The notes under the pieces are model-generated. The model was not told where the DNA came from and did no database searches. It worked only from the letters and a program-made list of their open reading frames with translations. This document shows, in pieces, positions 1 to 9,634 of a stretch of DNA of 64,000 nucleotides. Both the position numbers and the translations under genes were made by a program. The DNA comes from Platanthera guangdongensis (Eukaryota; Streptophyta; Magnoliopsida; Asparagales; Orchidaceae). Positions within the stretch are counted from its first letter, which is position 1, and each line of letters starts with the position of its first letter. The stretch lies in assembly GCA_039583875.1 (NCBI GenBank), contig CM077162.1, positions 110,393,808-110,457,807 on the forward strand. Reading direction: 5' to 3'.

Positions 1-367
1 TGTCCCAGGGCATGTCAAGCCTGTGTCGACACTAAGGCGCGAAGTCGACACTTTGGTCTCAACATTGTGTCGAGACTGGGCACACGGCCTGCGACACGGG
101 CTTGTCGCAGAGCGTGTCGACCCGTGTCGACACTTAGCCGTGAAGTCGACACAGTGCTTTGACGTTGTGTCGAGACATGGAACACAGCCTGCGACACGGG
201 CGTGTCGCAGGGCGTGTCAGCCCGTGTCGATACTCGTCCCGCGAAGTCGACGCTTTGGTGTCGACAATGTGTCGAGGCATGGCACACGGCCTGCGACACG
301 GGCGTGTCGCAGGGCGTGTCGACCCATGTCGACACTTAGCCGTAAAGTGTCGAGACCGTGTACACGG
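1..367 (+). repeat. Tandem ~100-bp hairpin repeat in T1 LTR
   Basis: About four units of 100-102 bp. Each holds CACACGGCC, a perfect hairpin with arms CTGCGACAC and GTGTCGCAG around loop GGGC, and several GTCGAC/GTGTCGAGAC motifs. The same array occurs at 7172-7560 and 17859-18247. Unit starts in the complete copy are near 7172, 7274, 7374 and 7476. Confidence 0.9.
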
Positions 368-2217
368 CCTGGAGCCCAGGCGTGTCAAGGTGACACGGGC
401 AAGGACACGGGCGTGTCCTAGAACCCGTGCAGTGCTCGGGTTGAAAACGGGGGAAAAATCATGGGGTACACGGCCGGCTACACGGCGGTGTCAGGTGGAA
501 CACGGGTGTGTCAGCTCGAACACGGGCGTGTTCGATACCCGTGTGAGGTTCCAGGTGATTCGATTTTGACGGCGAATGAGGCACACGGCCCTGGACACGG
601 GCGTGTGCCAGGCCGTGTTCGGTCCAGATTGGGCATTTCAGCCCCGAATCGAAGCCGTTCATTTCTTTGACTGAAGATCCAACGGCTGGGGGTTGTTCCT
701 GAAGGGATATACCCGGGTTTTGACTTAGAAAACCCTTACTTTTCTTCACTTATCATCTCTCCAAGTCCTTAGAGAAAGAGGAGAGCCAAGAGTGGAAGAG
801 AAGCTAGATCCGCCATTGGAGGAGCTTCGGAGCTCCGAATCGCAAGCCGACTCCGGATCCACGGAGGCAACGCAAGTGCGGTGATTTCCATCCGATTACT
901 TTTCAATGGCGCCAAAAAGGAACTCAAGGGTAACAATCCTCATCTTGAGCATGAGTCGCTCTCTTTCTTAGCATAGGAAGCCCGCTCTCGCGAGTTTGCG
1001 GAGAGTTGGAGGCGTTCCTTCAGGTAGATATGTGAAGTCCCCGTTGTTTAGTGTTCGTATGCGAGAACGGACATAGGCATGATGTGTGAAGCCTACCCGG
1101 ACATGTTGGTCTGGATCGGTGATGTTGCATTGCATAAGGCCGGAGAAGACTCCGTGCTATTGGTTGTTTTTCGGGTTTTCTACGCGGTAGATTGCAGCAG
1201 GGAGACTTGGGGACTAACCCAAAGGTGCACCCGGAAAACTGGGCGGATACGAGATCTTGCCAACTTGGTGGCCTGAGAGCCAACTTGAACATAACGGGGT
1301 TATGTGACTTGTGTTAGAATGGGACTCGGTGGAAGTTTGACCAACGTAAATGGCCTAAATTGCCGTTGCGATGTGAGCACGGGTTAGATGGAACCGTACC
1401 CGCTCTATGTCATTCGGTCTAGAGAGACCTAAGGTTACGTGGCACTCGCCGTTGGCATAGATGTGAGTCTTCGGCGGTCTATGGCTTTAATTGACGTGAC
1501 CAATGCCAGGAAGACAAGTTGCTCATAAGTTTGGCCGTCAGTTGGCGGTGGTGAGTCCGGAATGTTGATGGCTTAAATTGACGTGACATCGACCGGTTCA
1601 CCGAGAATGTGCCCTGAGTGCACGGGGCGTGTGGCCGTGCGAGCCAACGTCTGTGATGAAATGGCTATGGTTATATACATTGCTCGCTTATGCTAATGAA
1701 ATGCAGGGAAGGAGCATCGCCGCCCCGAGTTGGGGGCGAGATCGTTATAATTTGGTCAGCAATGCTGACCGTTGCCTTGTTTTGCCACCGTGCGGTGGTT
1801 TGTTGCTTGCAGGTGCAGCTGGACCAAGCGGTCAATAGCGGGCTAAAGCCCTTTTTTGCGAAGCTGGCCCTCGAAGGCCCAAGTAGAAGTGTTTACTGCT
1901 TTGTTCATGTATGACCGGCCTGCGTGCCGTGGTTTGTAAATCATGTAATTTTCAAGTGAAACACTTTGTAAGGCCTTAAGGCCGGTTTTGGGTATTTTTG
2001 TATAACATTCCTTTTGGTATTAGTGGACATTCATGCTCCTATGCTGGGTTCTTGTTTACAACTCTTATAAACTGCTTCCGCTAGAATGCTCTGTGTAGGA
2101 CGTTGAGATTGGTTGGATGGTTTCCATAAGTAACCACCCGGTCTGTCTGTGGTATATGGCGTCGGGCCCCGGCCGGACCTACTGCTATATGCTATGCGAC
2201 GGATAGGGGGTGTTACA
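1..2217 (+). repeat. T1 LTR, first copy (left end cut by window)
   Basis: First of three near-identical Tekay-type gypsy LTRs. It starts 89 bp into the LTR: base 1 aligns with base 7194 of the complete copy that starts TGTAACGCC at 7105. It ends in TGTTACA (2211-2217), followed at once by a Met-tRNA primer binding site, so it acts as the 5' LTR of the first internal region. It holds a palindrome-rich tandem repeat (1-367), then a transcribed-leader-like stretch. Short arginine- and cysteine-rich ORFs here come from the repeat, not from genes. Confidence 0.93.
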
Positions 2218-2220
2218 ATT

Positions 2221-2232
2221 TGGTATCAGACT
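2221..2232 (+). other. Primer binding site, T1 copy 1
   Basis: TGGTATCAGA lies 3 bp after the LTR end. It matches the complement of the 3' end of plant initiator-Met tRNA (TGGTATCAGAGC type), which primes minus-strand DNA synthesis. The same site is at 9414 in copy 2. Confidence 0.85.
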
Positions 2233-2260
2233 ACTGGTTTTGGTCGGGCTTAAAGTGTAT

Positions 2261-2292
2261 TCGTGGACGAATTCTTTTTAAGGGGTGGTGAG
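2261..2292 (+). other. Polypurine-tract-like motif after the PBS
   Basis: TCGTGGACGA, a T-rich stretch and AAGGGGTGGTGAG closely repeat the sequence in front of the 3' LTRs (7072-7104 and 17759-17791), where it forms the polypurine tract. The copy in the second leader is at 9453-9485. This is an unexpected second copy at the 5' end of the internal region; whether it primes plus strands is unknown. Confidence 0.6.
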
Positions 2293-2319
2293 CACATTGT
2301 GTGCGTCATCGTTATAATG

Positions 2320-2441
2320 GTAAAAGAACCCATGAATGTCCACTTAGGAATGAAAATACTCGTGTTTGAGGAACCTGCGTGTTCCTATAATTGCTGTTTG
2401 CAATTTATTTGGTCGCTTAACGGTGTTTTGTACCACTATAG
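2320..2441 (+). other. Putative intron 1 of T1 gag (copy 1)
   Basis: The gag frame starts at 2442 with GTG and has no ATG until 2616. The triplet ATG at 2317-2319 is followed by donor-like GTAAAAG, and TACCACTATAG ends at 2441 just before the frame. Removing 122 bp puts ATG in phase with GTG ACC AGA. CTTAAC, about 20 bp before the acceptor, is a plausible branch site. Copy 2 has the same arrangement (9513-9634). This is inferred from sequence only. Confidence 0.5.
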
Positions 2442-3596
2442 GTGACCAGAAGTTTTGTTGGGCCGTCAGAACGCCGAGTTTCTGAGGCTAGTAGTGCACC
2501 GGATGTTGCTCCTGCAACACCTCTGTCGGCTGAAAATATACGATTGGTGGCTGAAGCGGTGTTGGCCGTGATCAATGCGCAGCCTGGAAGGCAAGCGCAG
2601 CAGCCCGCTCCTGTGATGGAGCAAGTACCTCTTCAAGAGGCTGAGCCGAGGAGAGTGGAGCAAGTGGTTGTGGAACCAATAGTGCCAAGGAGGGAAACTG
2701 AGAGGCAGTTGAAGCATGTAATGAGCTTTAACCCTCCGTTATTCTCGGGGTTGGGAACCCCATCTCAGGCTGAAGACTGGCTCTCCAGGGTGAAGAGAGT
2801 CATGATAGCGACGGAGACGGAGGAGTGGCAAATGACCACCATCGCTACGTTCCTTCTGGACGGGGAAGCGAGGATGTGGTGGGAAGGATTGGAGCTGCAT
2901 CATCTGAGAGGCAGACAACTGATAGACGTTCCGATGGAAGAGTTCTCGGGATTGTTCTTAGCAAGATACCTCCCTTCTACTCAGAGGATTTCAATGGAGA
3001 ATGAGTTCCTGAAGTTGGTGCAGGGTGAGAGGAGCGTGGATGAATATCTCCACGAGTTTACTCGTCTGAGTCGATATGCTAGCTCCACCATCATGGATGA
3101 GGAGCGCAAGACTAATCGCTTTTATGAAGGCCTGAGGGATGAGTTGAGATTATTACTTTCAGGGCCAATGACGCAGGGTTTCTTAACCTTGGTCAATACT
3201 GCCCGGTCCTTGGAGAAGGACATGAAGAGCGTGCAAGCGAAGAAAAGCTTGGGTGAGAAGAAATCTGAGTTCAGAGTGCCGACTGCTTCAAAGTCCGGCT
3301 ATCGGAGGTCTTTCAAGAAGCATAGGACTTCGGGTCCAGCTCCTTCTGGTGCTTCTGGGGCGACTACGGGTCGGACCCCGGGTGCGTGTTTTACATGTGG
3401 AAAGATGGGGCATTTCGCCCGTGATTGTTGGAGCGGATGTCCTAAGTCCGAGAGGAGGCCAGGAGCTACATATGAAGAGAAGGGAAAGGCGGTGGAGTCG
3501 ACCGCGTCCCATTATGCTCCGGCCCAACCAAGGGTCTACAATCTTGGCCAACAGGAGTCCATTAAACAAGCTGATGTGGTGACAGGTACGGTTTAA
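2442..3596 (+). CDS. T1 Gag, copy 1
   Basis: Retrotransposon Gag, the structural protein of the virus-like particle, about 384 aa and open throughout. An Ala/Pro/Glu-rich N-terminus (about residues 1-90) precedes the retrotransposon Gag core (about 95-260, including WLSRVKRV, MWWEG and EYLHEFTRLSRYA). A basic stretch and one CCHC zinc knuckle follow (C315 to C328, CFTCGKMGHFARDC), then a tail that stops at TAA just inside a putative intron. No in-frame ATG precedes residue 59, so the start probably comes from an upstream ATG spliced on (intron 2320-2441). Copy 2 (9635-10789) is about 97 percent identical by eye. Family assignment to Tekay/Del rests on gag plus the chromodomain-like pol tail. 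Confidence 0.9.
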   Translation: MTRSFVGPSERRVSEASSAPDVAPATPLSAENIRLVAEAVLAVINAQPGRQAQQPAPVMEQVPLQEAEPRRVEQVVVEPIVPRRETERQLKHVMSFNPPLFSGLGTPSQAEDWLSRVKRVMIATETEEWQMTTIATFLLDGEARMWWEGLELHHLRGRQLIDVPMEEFSGLFLARYLPSTQRISMENEFLKLVQGERSVDEYLHEFTRLSRYASSTIMDEERKTNRFYEGLRDELRLLLSGPMTQGFLTLVNTARSLEKDMKSVQAKKSLGEKKSEFRVPTASKSGYRRSFKKHRTSGPAPSGASGATTGRTPGACFTCGKMGHFARDCWSGCPKSERRPGATYEEKGKAVESTASHYAPAQPRVYNLGQQESIKQADVVTGTV

Positions 3597-3661
3597 TTTA
3601 TAGCAAGTCAATTTCTTTATATGCTTGTTATGCACATGTTACCTTACCACTACTTGTTTAG
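3586..3661 (+). other. Putative intron 2, gag-protease boundary (copy 1)
   Basis: 76 bp, AT-rich, starting GTACGG and ending TTGTTTAG. Gag reads ...DVVTG up to 3585 and protease resumes at 3662 in another frame. Joining across the interval restores the codon GGA and the usual gag-protease junction. Unspliced RNA would end Gag at the TAA at 3594. The same sequence is at 10779-10854, and unrelated element G has an analogous 92-bp interval. Programmed frameshifting is the alternative, but the intervening sequence has no homology to pol. Confidence 0.55.
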
Positions 3662-6600
3662 GATTTGTATTGATTTGTGAAAATCCGGCAAGAGCACTCT
3701 TCGATACGGGAGCTTCACACTCCTTCTTGTCCGAAGGATTTATATTACGCATCGGAGTCCCTTCTTCGATGGCGAAGGATAAGTTGGATGTGTTGTTGCC
3801 AAATGGGTGTTCGATGCGAGCGGATAGGATCTGCGATGTTAAGATTCGTATTGGAGAGCAGGAGTTTGACCTGCGGGCGTCCTTACTTCCGTTGGTGGAG
3901 TTCGACGTCATATTTGGCATGGACTGGCTCTCGGAGCAGCATGCCCATATAGATTGCGGTAGCAAGGAAGTCAAGCTGGGAGCAAGTCGTGAGATGACTT
4001 TTACAGGCTTAAAAGGGTCGAGCAAGACGTTGATGTCTGCTCTTCAGGTGGTGAAGGCGGTTCGTGCCGGAGCAGAACTGTTCTTTACACTAGTGGAGGT
4101 TGCAAAGCCGAAGCCCGCGTTGGATTGTATTTCAGTGGTATCGGAATACCCTGATGTGTTCCGCGCAGATCTTCCTGGAGCCCCGCCTCAGCGGGAGATA
4201 GATTTTACGATCGAGCTAGTGCCATGTGCAAAGCCTGTGTCACGATCTCCGTATCGGCTAGCGCCTAAGGAAATGGCGGAGCTGAAAGTTCAACTGCAAG
4301 AGTTGTTGGAGCAAGGATATGTGCGCCCGAGTTCTTCGCCTTGCAGCGCACCGGTCCTCTTTGTTAAGAAGAAGGATGGAAGCTTGAGGCTATGTATTGA
4401 TTATCGAGAGCTGAACAAGCTGACGGAGAAGAACAAGTACCCGATCCCCCGAATTGATGATCTCTTTGATCAGTTAGTCGGGTCGACGGTGTACTCGAAG
4501 TTGGATCTCAAGGCTGGGTACTATCAGCTGCGAATAAGGGAGAGTGATATCCCGAAGACAGCGTTTAGTACGAGATACGGGCATTATGAGTTTACGGTCA
4601 TGCCGTTTGGGCTGACTAATGCGCCGTCAGTATTCATGGATTTGATGAACAGGACGTTCAGGGAGTACTTGGACCATTTCATGATCGTCTTCATCGACGA
4701 TATTTTGGTGTACTCGCAAAGTGAGGAGGATCACTTCAAGCATCTCCATTTGGTGTTGGAGACACTCAGGAGAAATCAGTTGTATGCCAAGTTCTCAAAG
4801 TGCGAGTTTTAGCTATCCTCAGTGGGGTTCCTCGGGCATATAGTGAGTGGAGAGGGTATTGTTGTGGATCCGGCGAAGATTGTTGCGATACGGGAGTGAC
4901 CTGAGCTTGCTACGGTAGCAGAAGTCCGGAGCTTTTTGGGGCTTGCCGGCTATTATAGGCGCTTCGTAGAGAACTTCTCGCGGTTAGCGTTACCTCTCAC
5001 TACTTTGACGAGGAAGGAGCATAAGTTCGTTTGGACGCCGGAGTGCGCGCGAGCTTTTGAGGAGTTGAAGTGTCGGTTGACCACGACGCCTGTGATGAGT
5101 TCGCCATGTGGAACCGAAGTCTATGAGATATATAGCGATGCTTCGGGCAGCGGTTTGGGTTGTGTGCTACTGCAGCACGGAAGCGTGATAGCTTATGGCT
5201 CGAGACAGCTAAAAGTGCACGAGAGAAATTATCTGGTCCATGACTTGGAGTTGGCGGCCGTGATTTTTGCCTTGAAGCTGTGGAGACACTATTTGTACGG
5301 TGTGAAGATTGATATCTACACCGATCACAAGAGCCTGAAGTATCTTATAGATCAGAAGGATCTGAATATGCGGCAGCGTAGATGGATGGAGTTCCTGGGG
5401 GACTATACATTCAAGATCCACTACGTGCCTGGCAAAGGGAATGCGGTTGCGGACGCGTTGAGTCGCCGAGCCCCAGCTCAAGCAAATTGGCTATCAGTGC
5501 ATGATGAGCGGTTGGTACAGGAGTTGGAGGCATTGGAGATTGTTTGTGTGGATAGACAATCTAGTGCTGAAGCAGTGCTGAATTGGACTGAAGTCCAATA
5601 TGACCTGGCTGATCGGATTCGGCAGGCTTTGGATATGGATGCTCATATGAAGCAGTTCATGATAGAGGCTCTGGATGGGTCAAATCCCAATTCGTCGTGG
5701 AGGACGGATTGCTGTGGAAAGACGGTCGTTTGTGCATCCCAAGTGTGGACAATTTACGGGTGGAGTTGTTGTACGAGGCACACCATACCAAGTACTCGAT
5801 TCACCCGGGGAGCACGAAGATGTACCGCGATATAAAGAAACTGTTTTGGTGGCCGGGTTTAAAGAAGGATGTGGCGCTCTACGTAGCAAAGTGCCAAACT
5901 TGCGCCTTGGTAAAGGCGGAGTGCCAAAAGCCGGGAGGATATCTTAAGTCCTTGCCTATTCCGGAGTGGAAATTTGACGACATCTCTATGGACCTTGTGC
6001 ATGGTTTGCCAAGGTCGCAAAATGGGAACGACGCCATTTGGGTGGTTGTTGATCGATTAACGAAGTTGTCGCATTTTATTCCGCATAGGAAGGATGATCC
6101 GGTGGAGAAGCTGGCAAAACTTTATGTGGATAATATAGTACGGCTTCATGGTGTGCCCCGCAGCATCGTGAGCGACCGAGATGGGTGGTTCACGTCCAAT
6201 GATTGGAGGCTGGTGCAGCAAATGTTGGGAACAAAGCTGAAGTTTAGCACAGCCTTACATCCGCAAATGGATGGGCAGACCGAGAGGGTCAATAGAACCA
6301 TGGAAGACATGCTTCGCATGTGTGTCTTGGATTTTGGAAAGCAATGGGAAGACCACCTTTATTTGGTGGAGTTCGCATACAACAATAGCTACCAAGCAAG
6401 TATTCAGATGACGCCCTTCGAGGCCCTATATGGTAGAAGATGTCGCACGCCGTTGTCTTGGTTAGAAACGGGTGAGTCAAAGTTGTATAAGCGATCGGAA
6501 GTGGATGATGCTACTTCTTTGGTGAGAACCATTCGGGAGAGGTTGCTTATTGCTCAGGACCGGCAAGCAAAGTACTATAATGCCAAGCACAGGAACGTGG

Positions 6601-7109
6601 AGTTCGCTGTGGGCGATTATGTATACCTAAAGATCAAGCCGTTCAAGGGTGTCTCGCGGGTGCAGCGATTGAAAAAGCTAAGCCCGAGGTACCTTGGACC
6701 GTTTGAGGTTCTGGAGCGAGTGGGTAAAGCGGCCTATAGGTTGAAGCTTTCAGTGGAGCCAAGTGGTTTACATGATGTATTCCATATTTCGGTGCTTCAG
6801 AAGGCGGTACAAGAGCCTACGCATGTGATCGCAGCTGATCAAGTGCCGGTGGATAGTGGGCTAACGACAAAGGTCAAGCCCGTGCGGATTGAGGACTCGG
6901 AGGTCAAGCGGCTACGCAATAAAGAGATCAGGATGGTCAAGGTCCGGTGGGACAATTGCGGTCGTGAGGAGCTATCTTGGGAGCGAGAGCAGACGATGCT
7001 TGACGAGTATCCGAAGTTGTTCCGCTCAGGTACAAATTTTGGTTTTGTACATGTTTTTCCTTTATGTAATTTCGTGGACGAAATTCTTTTAAGAGGGGTA
7101 GAGTTGTAA
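3662..7109 (+). pseudogene. T1 Pol, copy 1 (protease-RT-RNase H-integrase-chromodomain), broken
   Basis: Domains in order: aspartic protease with [10 protein letters not shown] (3700-3730); reverse transcriptase (about 4200-4900) with [20 protein letters not shown] and catalytic FIDD; RNase H (about 5130-5470) with [16 protein letters not shown] and YTDHKSL; integrase (about 5750-6500) with an HHCC zinc region and a D-D-E core (SMDLVHG, SDRDGWF, GQTERVN); and a chromodomain-like tail (about 6870-7020, VKVRWDN...EELSWE). It is inactive. Two Trp codons became stops (4810-4812 TAG; 4897-4899 TGA; both TGG in copy 2), and about one base is missing near 5690, at the RNase H-integrase linker, shared with copy 2. 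Other changes in RT (for example Trp to Cys near 4342) fit decay. The frame stops at 7107-7109, a few bases into the next LTR. Confidence 0.92.
7091..7104 (+). other. Polypurine tract before the middle T1 LTR
   Basis: AAGAGGGGTAGAGT directly precedes the LTR start TGTAAC and is the expected primer site for plus-strand DNA synthesis. The same tract precedes the third LTR at 17778-17791. Confidence 0.75.
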
Positions 7110-9410
7110 CGCCCCGAAACTCAAAGGATAAAAGGGGGATGTTTTGGGCCAGTTTGAGTTCTGGCTGCAGGCACACGGCCTGGGACACGGGCGTGTCCCA
7201 GGGCGTGTCAAGCCTGTGTCGACACTAAGGCGTGAAGTCGACACTTTGGTCTCGACATTGTGTCGAGACTGGGCACACGGCCTGCGACACGGGCGTGTCG
7301 CAGAGCGTGTCGACCCGTGTCGACACTTAGCCGTGAAGTCGACACAGTGCTTTGACGTTGTGTCGAGACATGGAACACGGCCTGCGACACGGGCGTGTCG
7401 CAGGGCGTGTCAGCCCGTGTCGACACTCGTCCCGCGAAGTCGACACTTTGGTGTCGACAATGTGTCGAGGCATGCCACACGGCCTGCGACACGGGCGTGT
7501 CGCAGGGCGTGTCGACCCATGTCGACACTTAGCCGCAAAGTGTCGAGACCGTGTACACGGCCTGGAGCCCAGGCATGTCAAGGTGACACGGGCAAGGACA
7601 CGGGCGTGTCCTAGAACCCGTGCAGTGCTCGGGTTGAAAACGGGGGAAAAATCATGGGGTACACGGCCGGCTACACGGCCGTGTCAGGTGGAACACGGGC
7701 GTGTCAGCTCGAACACGGGCGTGTTCGATACCCGTGTGAGGTTCCAGGTGATTCGATTTTGACGGCGAATGAGGCACACGGCCCTAGACATGGGCGTGTG
7801 CCAGGCCGTGTTCGGTCCAGATTGGGCATTTCAGACCCGAATCGAAGCCGTTCATTTCTTTGACTGAAGATCCAACGGCTGGGGGTTGTTCCTGAAGGGA
7901 TATACCCGGGTTTTGACTTAGAAAACCCTTACTTTTCTTCACTTATCATCTCTCCAAGTCCTTAGAGAAAGAGGAGAGCCAAGAGTGGAAGAGAAGCTAG
8001 ATCCGCCATTGGAGGAGCTTCGGAGCTCCGAATCGCAAGCCGACTCCGGATCCACGGAGGCAACGCAAGTACGGTGATTTCCATCCAATTACTTTTCAAT
8101 GGCGCCAAAAAGGAACTCAAGGGTAACGATCCTCATCTTGAGCATGAGTCGCTCTCTTTCTTAGCATAGGAAGCCCGCTCTCGCGAGTTTGCGGAGAGTT
8201 GGAGGCGTTCCTTCAGGTAGATATGTGAAGTCCCCGTTGTTTAGTGTTCGTATGCGAGAACGGACATAGGCATGATGTGTGAAGCCTACCCGGACATGTT
8301 GGTCTGGATCGGTGATGTTGCATTGCATAAGGCCGGAGAAGACTCTGTGCTATTGGTTGTTTTTCAGGTTTTCTACGCGGTAGATTGCAACAGGGAGCCT
8401 TGGGGACTAACCCAAAGGTGCACCCGGAAAACTGGGTGGATACGAGATCTTGCCAACTTGGTGGCCTGAGAGCCAACTTGAACATAACGGGGTTATGTGA
8501 CTTGTGTTAGAATGGGACTCGGTGGAAGTTTGACCTACGCAAATGGCTTAAATTGCCGTTGCGATGTGAGCACGGGTTAGATGGAACCGTACCCGCTCTA
8601 TGTCGTTCGGGCTAGAGAGACCTAAGTTTATGTGGCACTCGCCGTTGGCATAGATGTGAGTCTTCGGCGGTCTATGGCTTTAATTGACGTGACCAATGCC
8701 AGGAAGACAAGTTGCTCATAAGTTTGGCCGTCAGTTGGCGGTGGTGAGTCCGGAATGTTGATGGCTTAAATTGACGTGACATCGACCGGTTCACCGAGAA
8801 TGTGCCCTGAGTGCACGGGGCGTGTGGCCGTGCGAGCCAACGTCTGTGATGAAATGACTATGGTTATATACATTGCTCGCTTATGCTAATGAAATGCAGG
8901 GAAGGAGCATCGCCGCCCCGAGTTGGGGGCTGGATCGTTATAATTTGGTCAGCAATGCTGACCGTTGCCTTATTTTGCCACCGTGTGGTGGTTTGTTGCT
9001 TGCAGCTGCAGCTGGACCAAGCGGTCAATAGCGGGCTAAAGCCCTTTTTTGCGAAGCTGGCCCTCGAAGGCCCAAGTAGAAGTGTTTACTGCTTTGTTCA
9101 TGTATGACCGGCCTGCGTGCCGTGGTTTGTAAATCATGTAAGTTTCAAGTGAAACACTTTGTAAGGCCTTAAGGCTGGTTTTGGGTATTTTTGTATAACA
9201 TTCCTTTTGATATTAGTGGACATTCATGATCCTATACTGGGTTCTTGTTTACAACTCTTATAAACTGCTTCCGCTAGAATGCTCTGTATAGGACGTTGAG
9301 ATTGGTTGGATGGTTTCCATAAGTAACCACCCGGTCTGTCTGTGGTATATGGCGTCGGGCCCCGGCCGGACCTACTGCTATATGCTATGCGACGGATATG
9401 AGGTGTTACA
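7105..9410 (+). repeat. T1 LTR, middle copy (complete, 2306 bp)
   Basis: Starts TGTAACGCC after a polypurine tract and ends GGTGTTACA before a Met-tRNA primer binding site. It is therefore the 3' LTR of the first internal region and the 5' LTR of the second. A palindromic tandem repeat is at 7172-7560. By eye, LTRs 1 and 3 share some variants that this one lacks (for example GGCGCGAAG versus GGCGTGAAG), which suggests 1 and 3 may be the original pair. Confidence 0.95.
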
Positions 9411-9413
9411 ATT

Positions 9414-9425
9414 TGGTATCAGACT
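9414..9425 (+). other. Primer binding site, T1 copy 2
   Basis: TGGTATCAGA three bases after the middle LTR, identical to the site at 2221. Confidence 0.85.
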
Positions 9426-9512
9426 ACTGGTTTTGGTCGGGCTTAAAGTGAATTCGTGGACGAATTCTTTTTAAGGGGTGGTGAGCACATTGTGTGCGTC
9501 ATCGTTATAATG

Positions 9513-9634
9513 GTAAAAGAACCCATGAATGTCCACTTAGGAATGAAAATACTCGTGTTTGAGGAACCTGCGTGTTCCTATAATTGCTGTTTGCAATTTA
9601 TTTGGTCGCTTAACGGTGTTTTGTACCACTATAG
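9513..9634 (+). other. Putative intron 1 of T1 gag (copy 2)
   Basis: Same layout as copy 1: ATG (9510-9512), donor GTAAAAG, 122 bp, acceptor ACTATAG. Removal joins ATG in phase to the gag frame at 9635. Confidence 0.5.

Noticed and set aside
15..569. Several 70-136 aa ORFs rich in Arg, Cys and His on both strands (also at 7144-7863 and 17831-18550)
   Set aside because: They are translations of the palindromic tandem repeat in the T1 LTR. All frames are open because the repeat lacks stops; the same peptides occur in each LTR copy in both strands.
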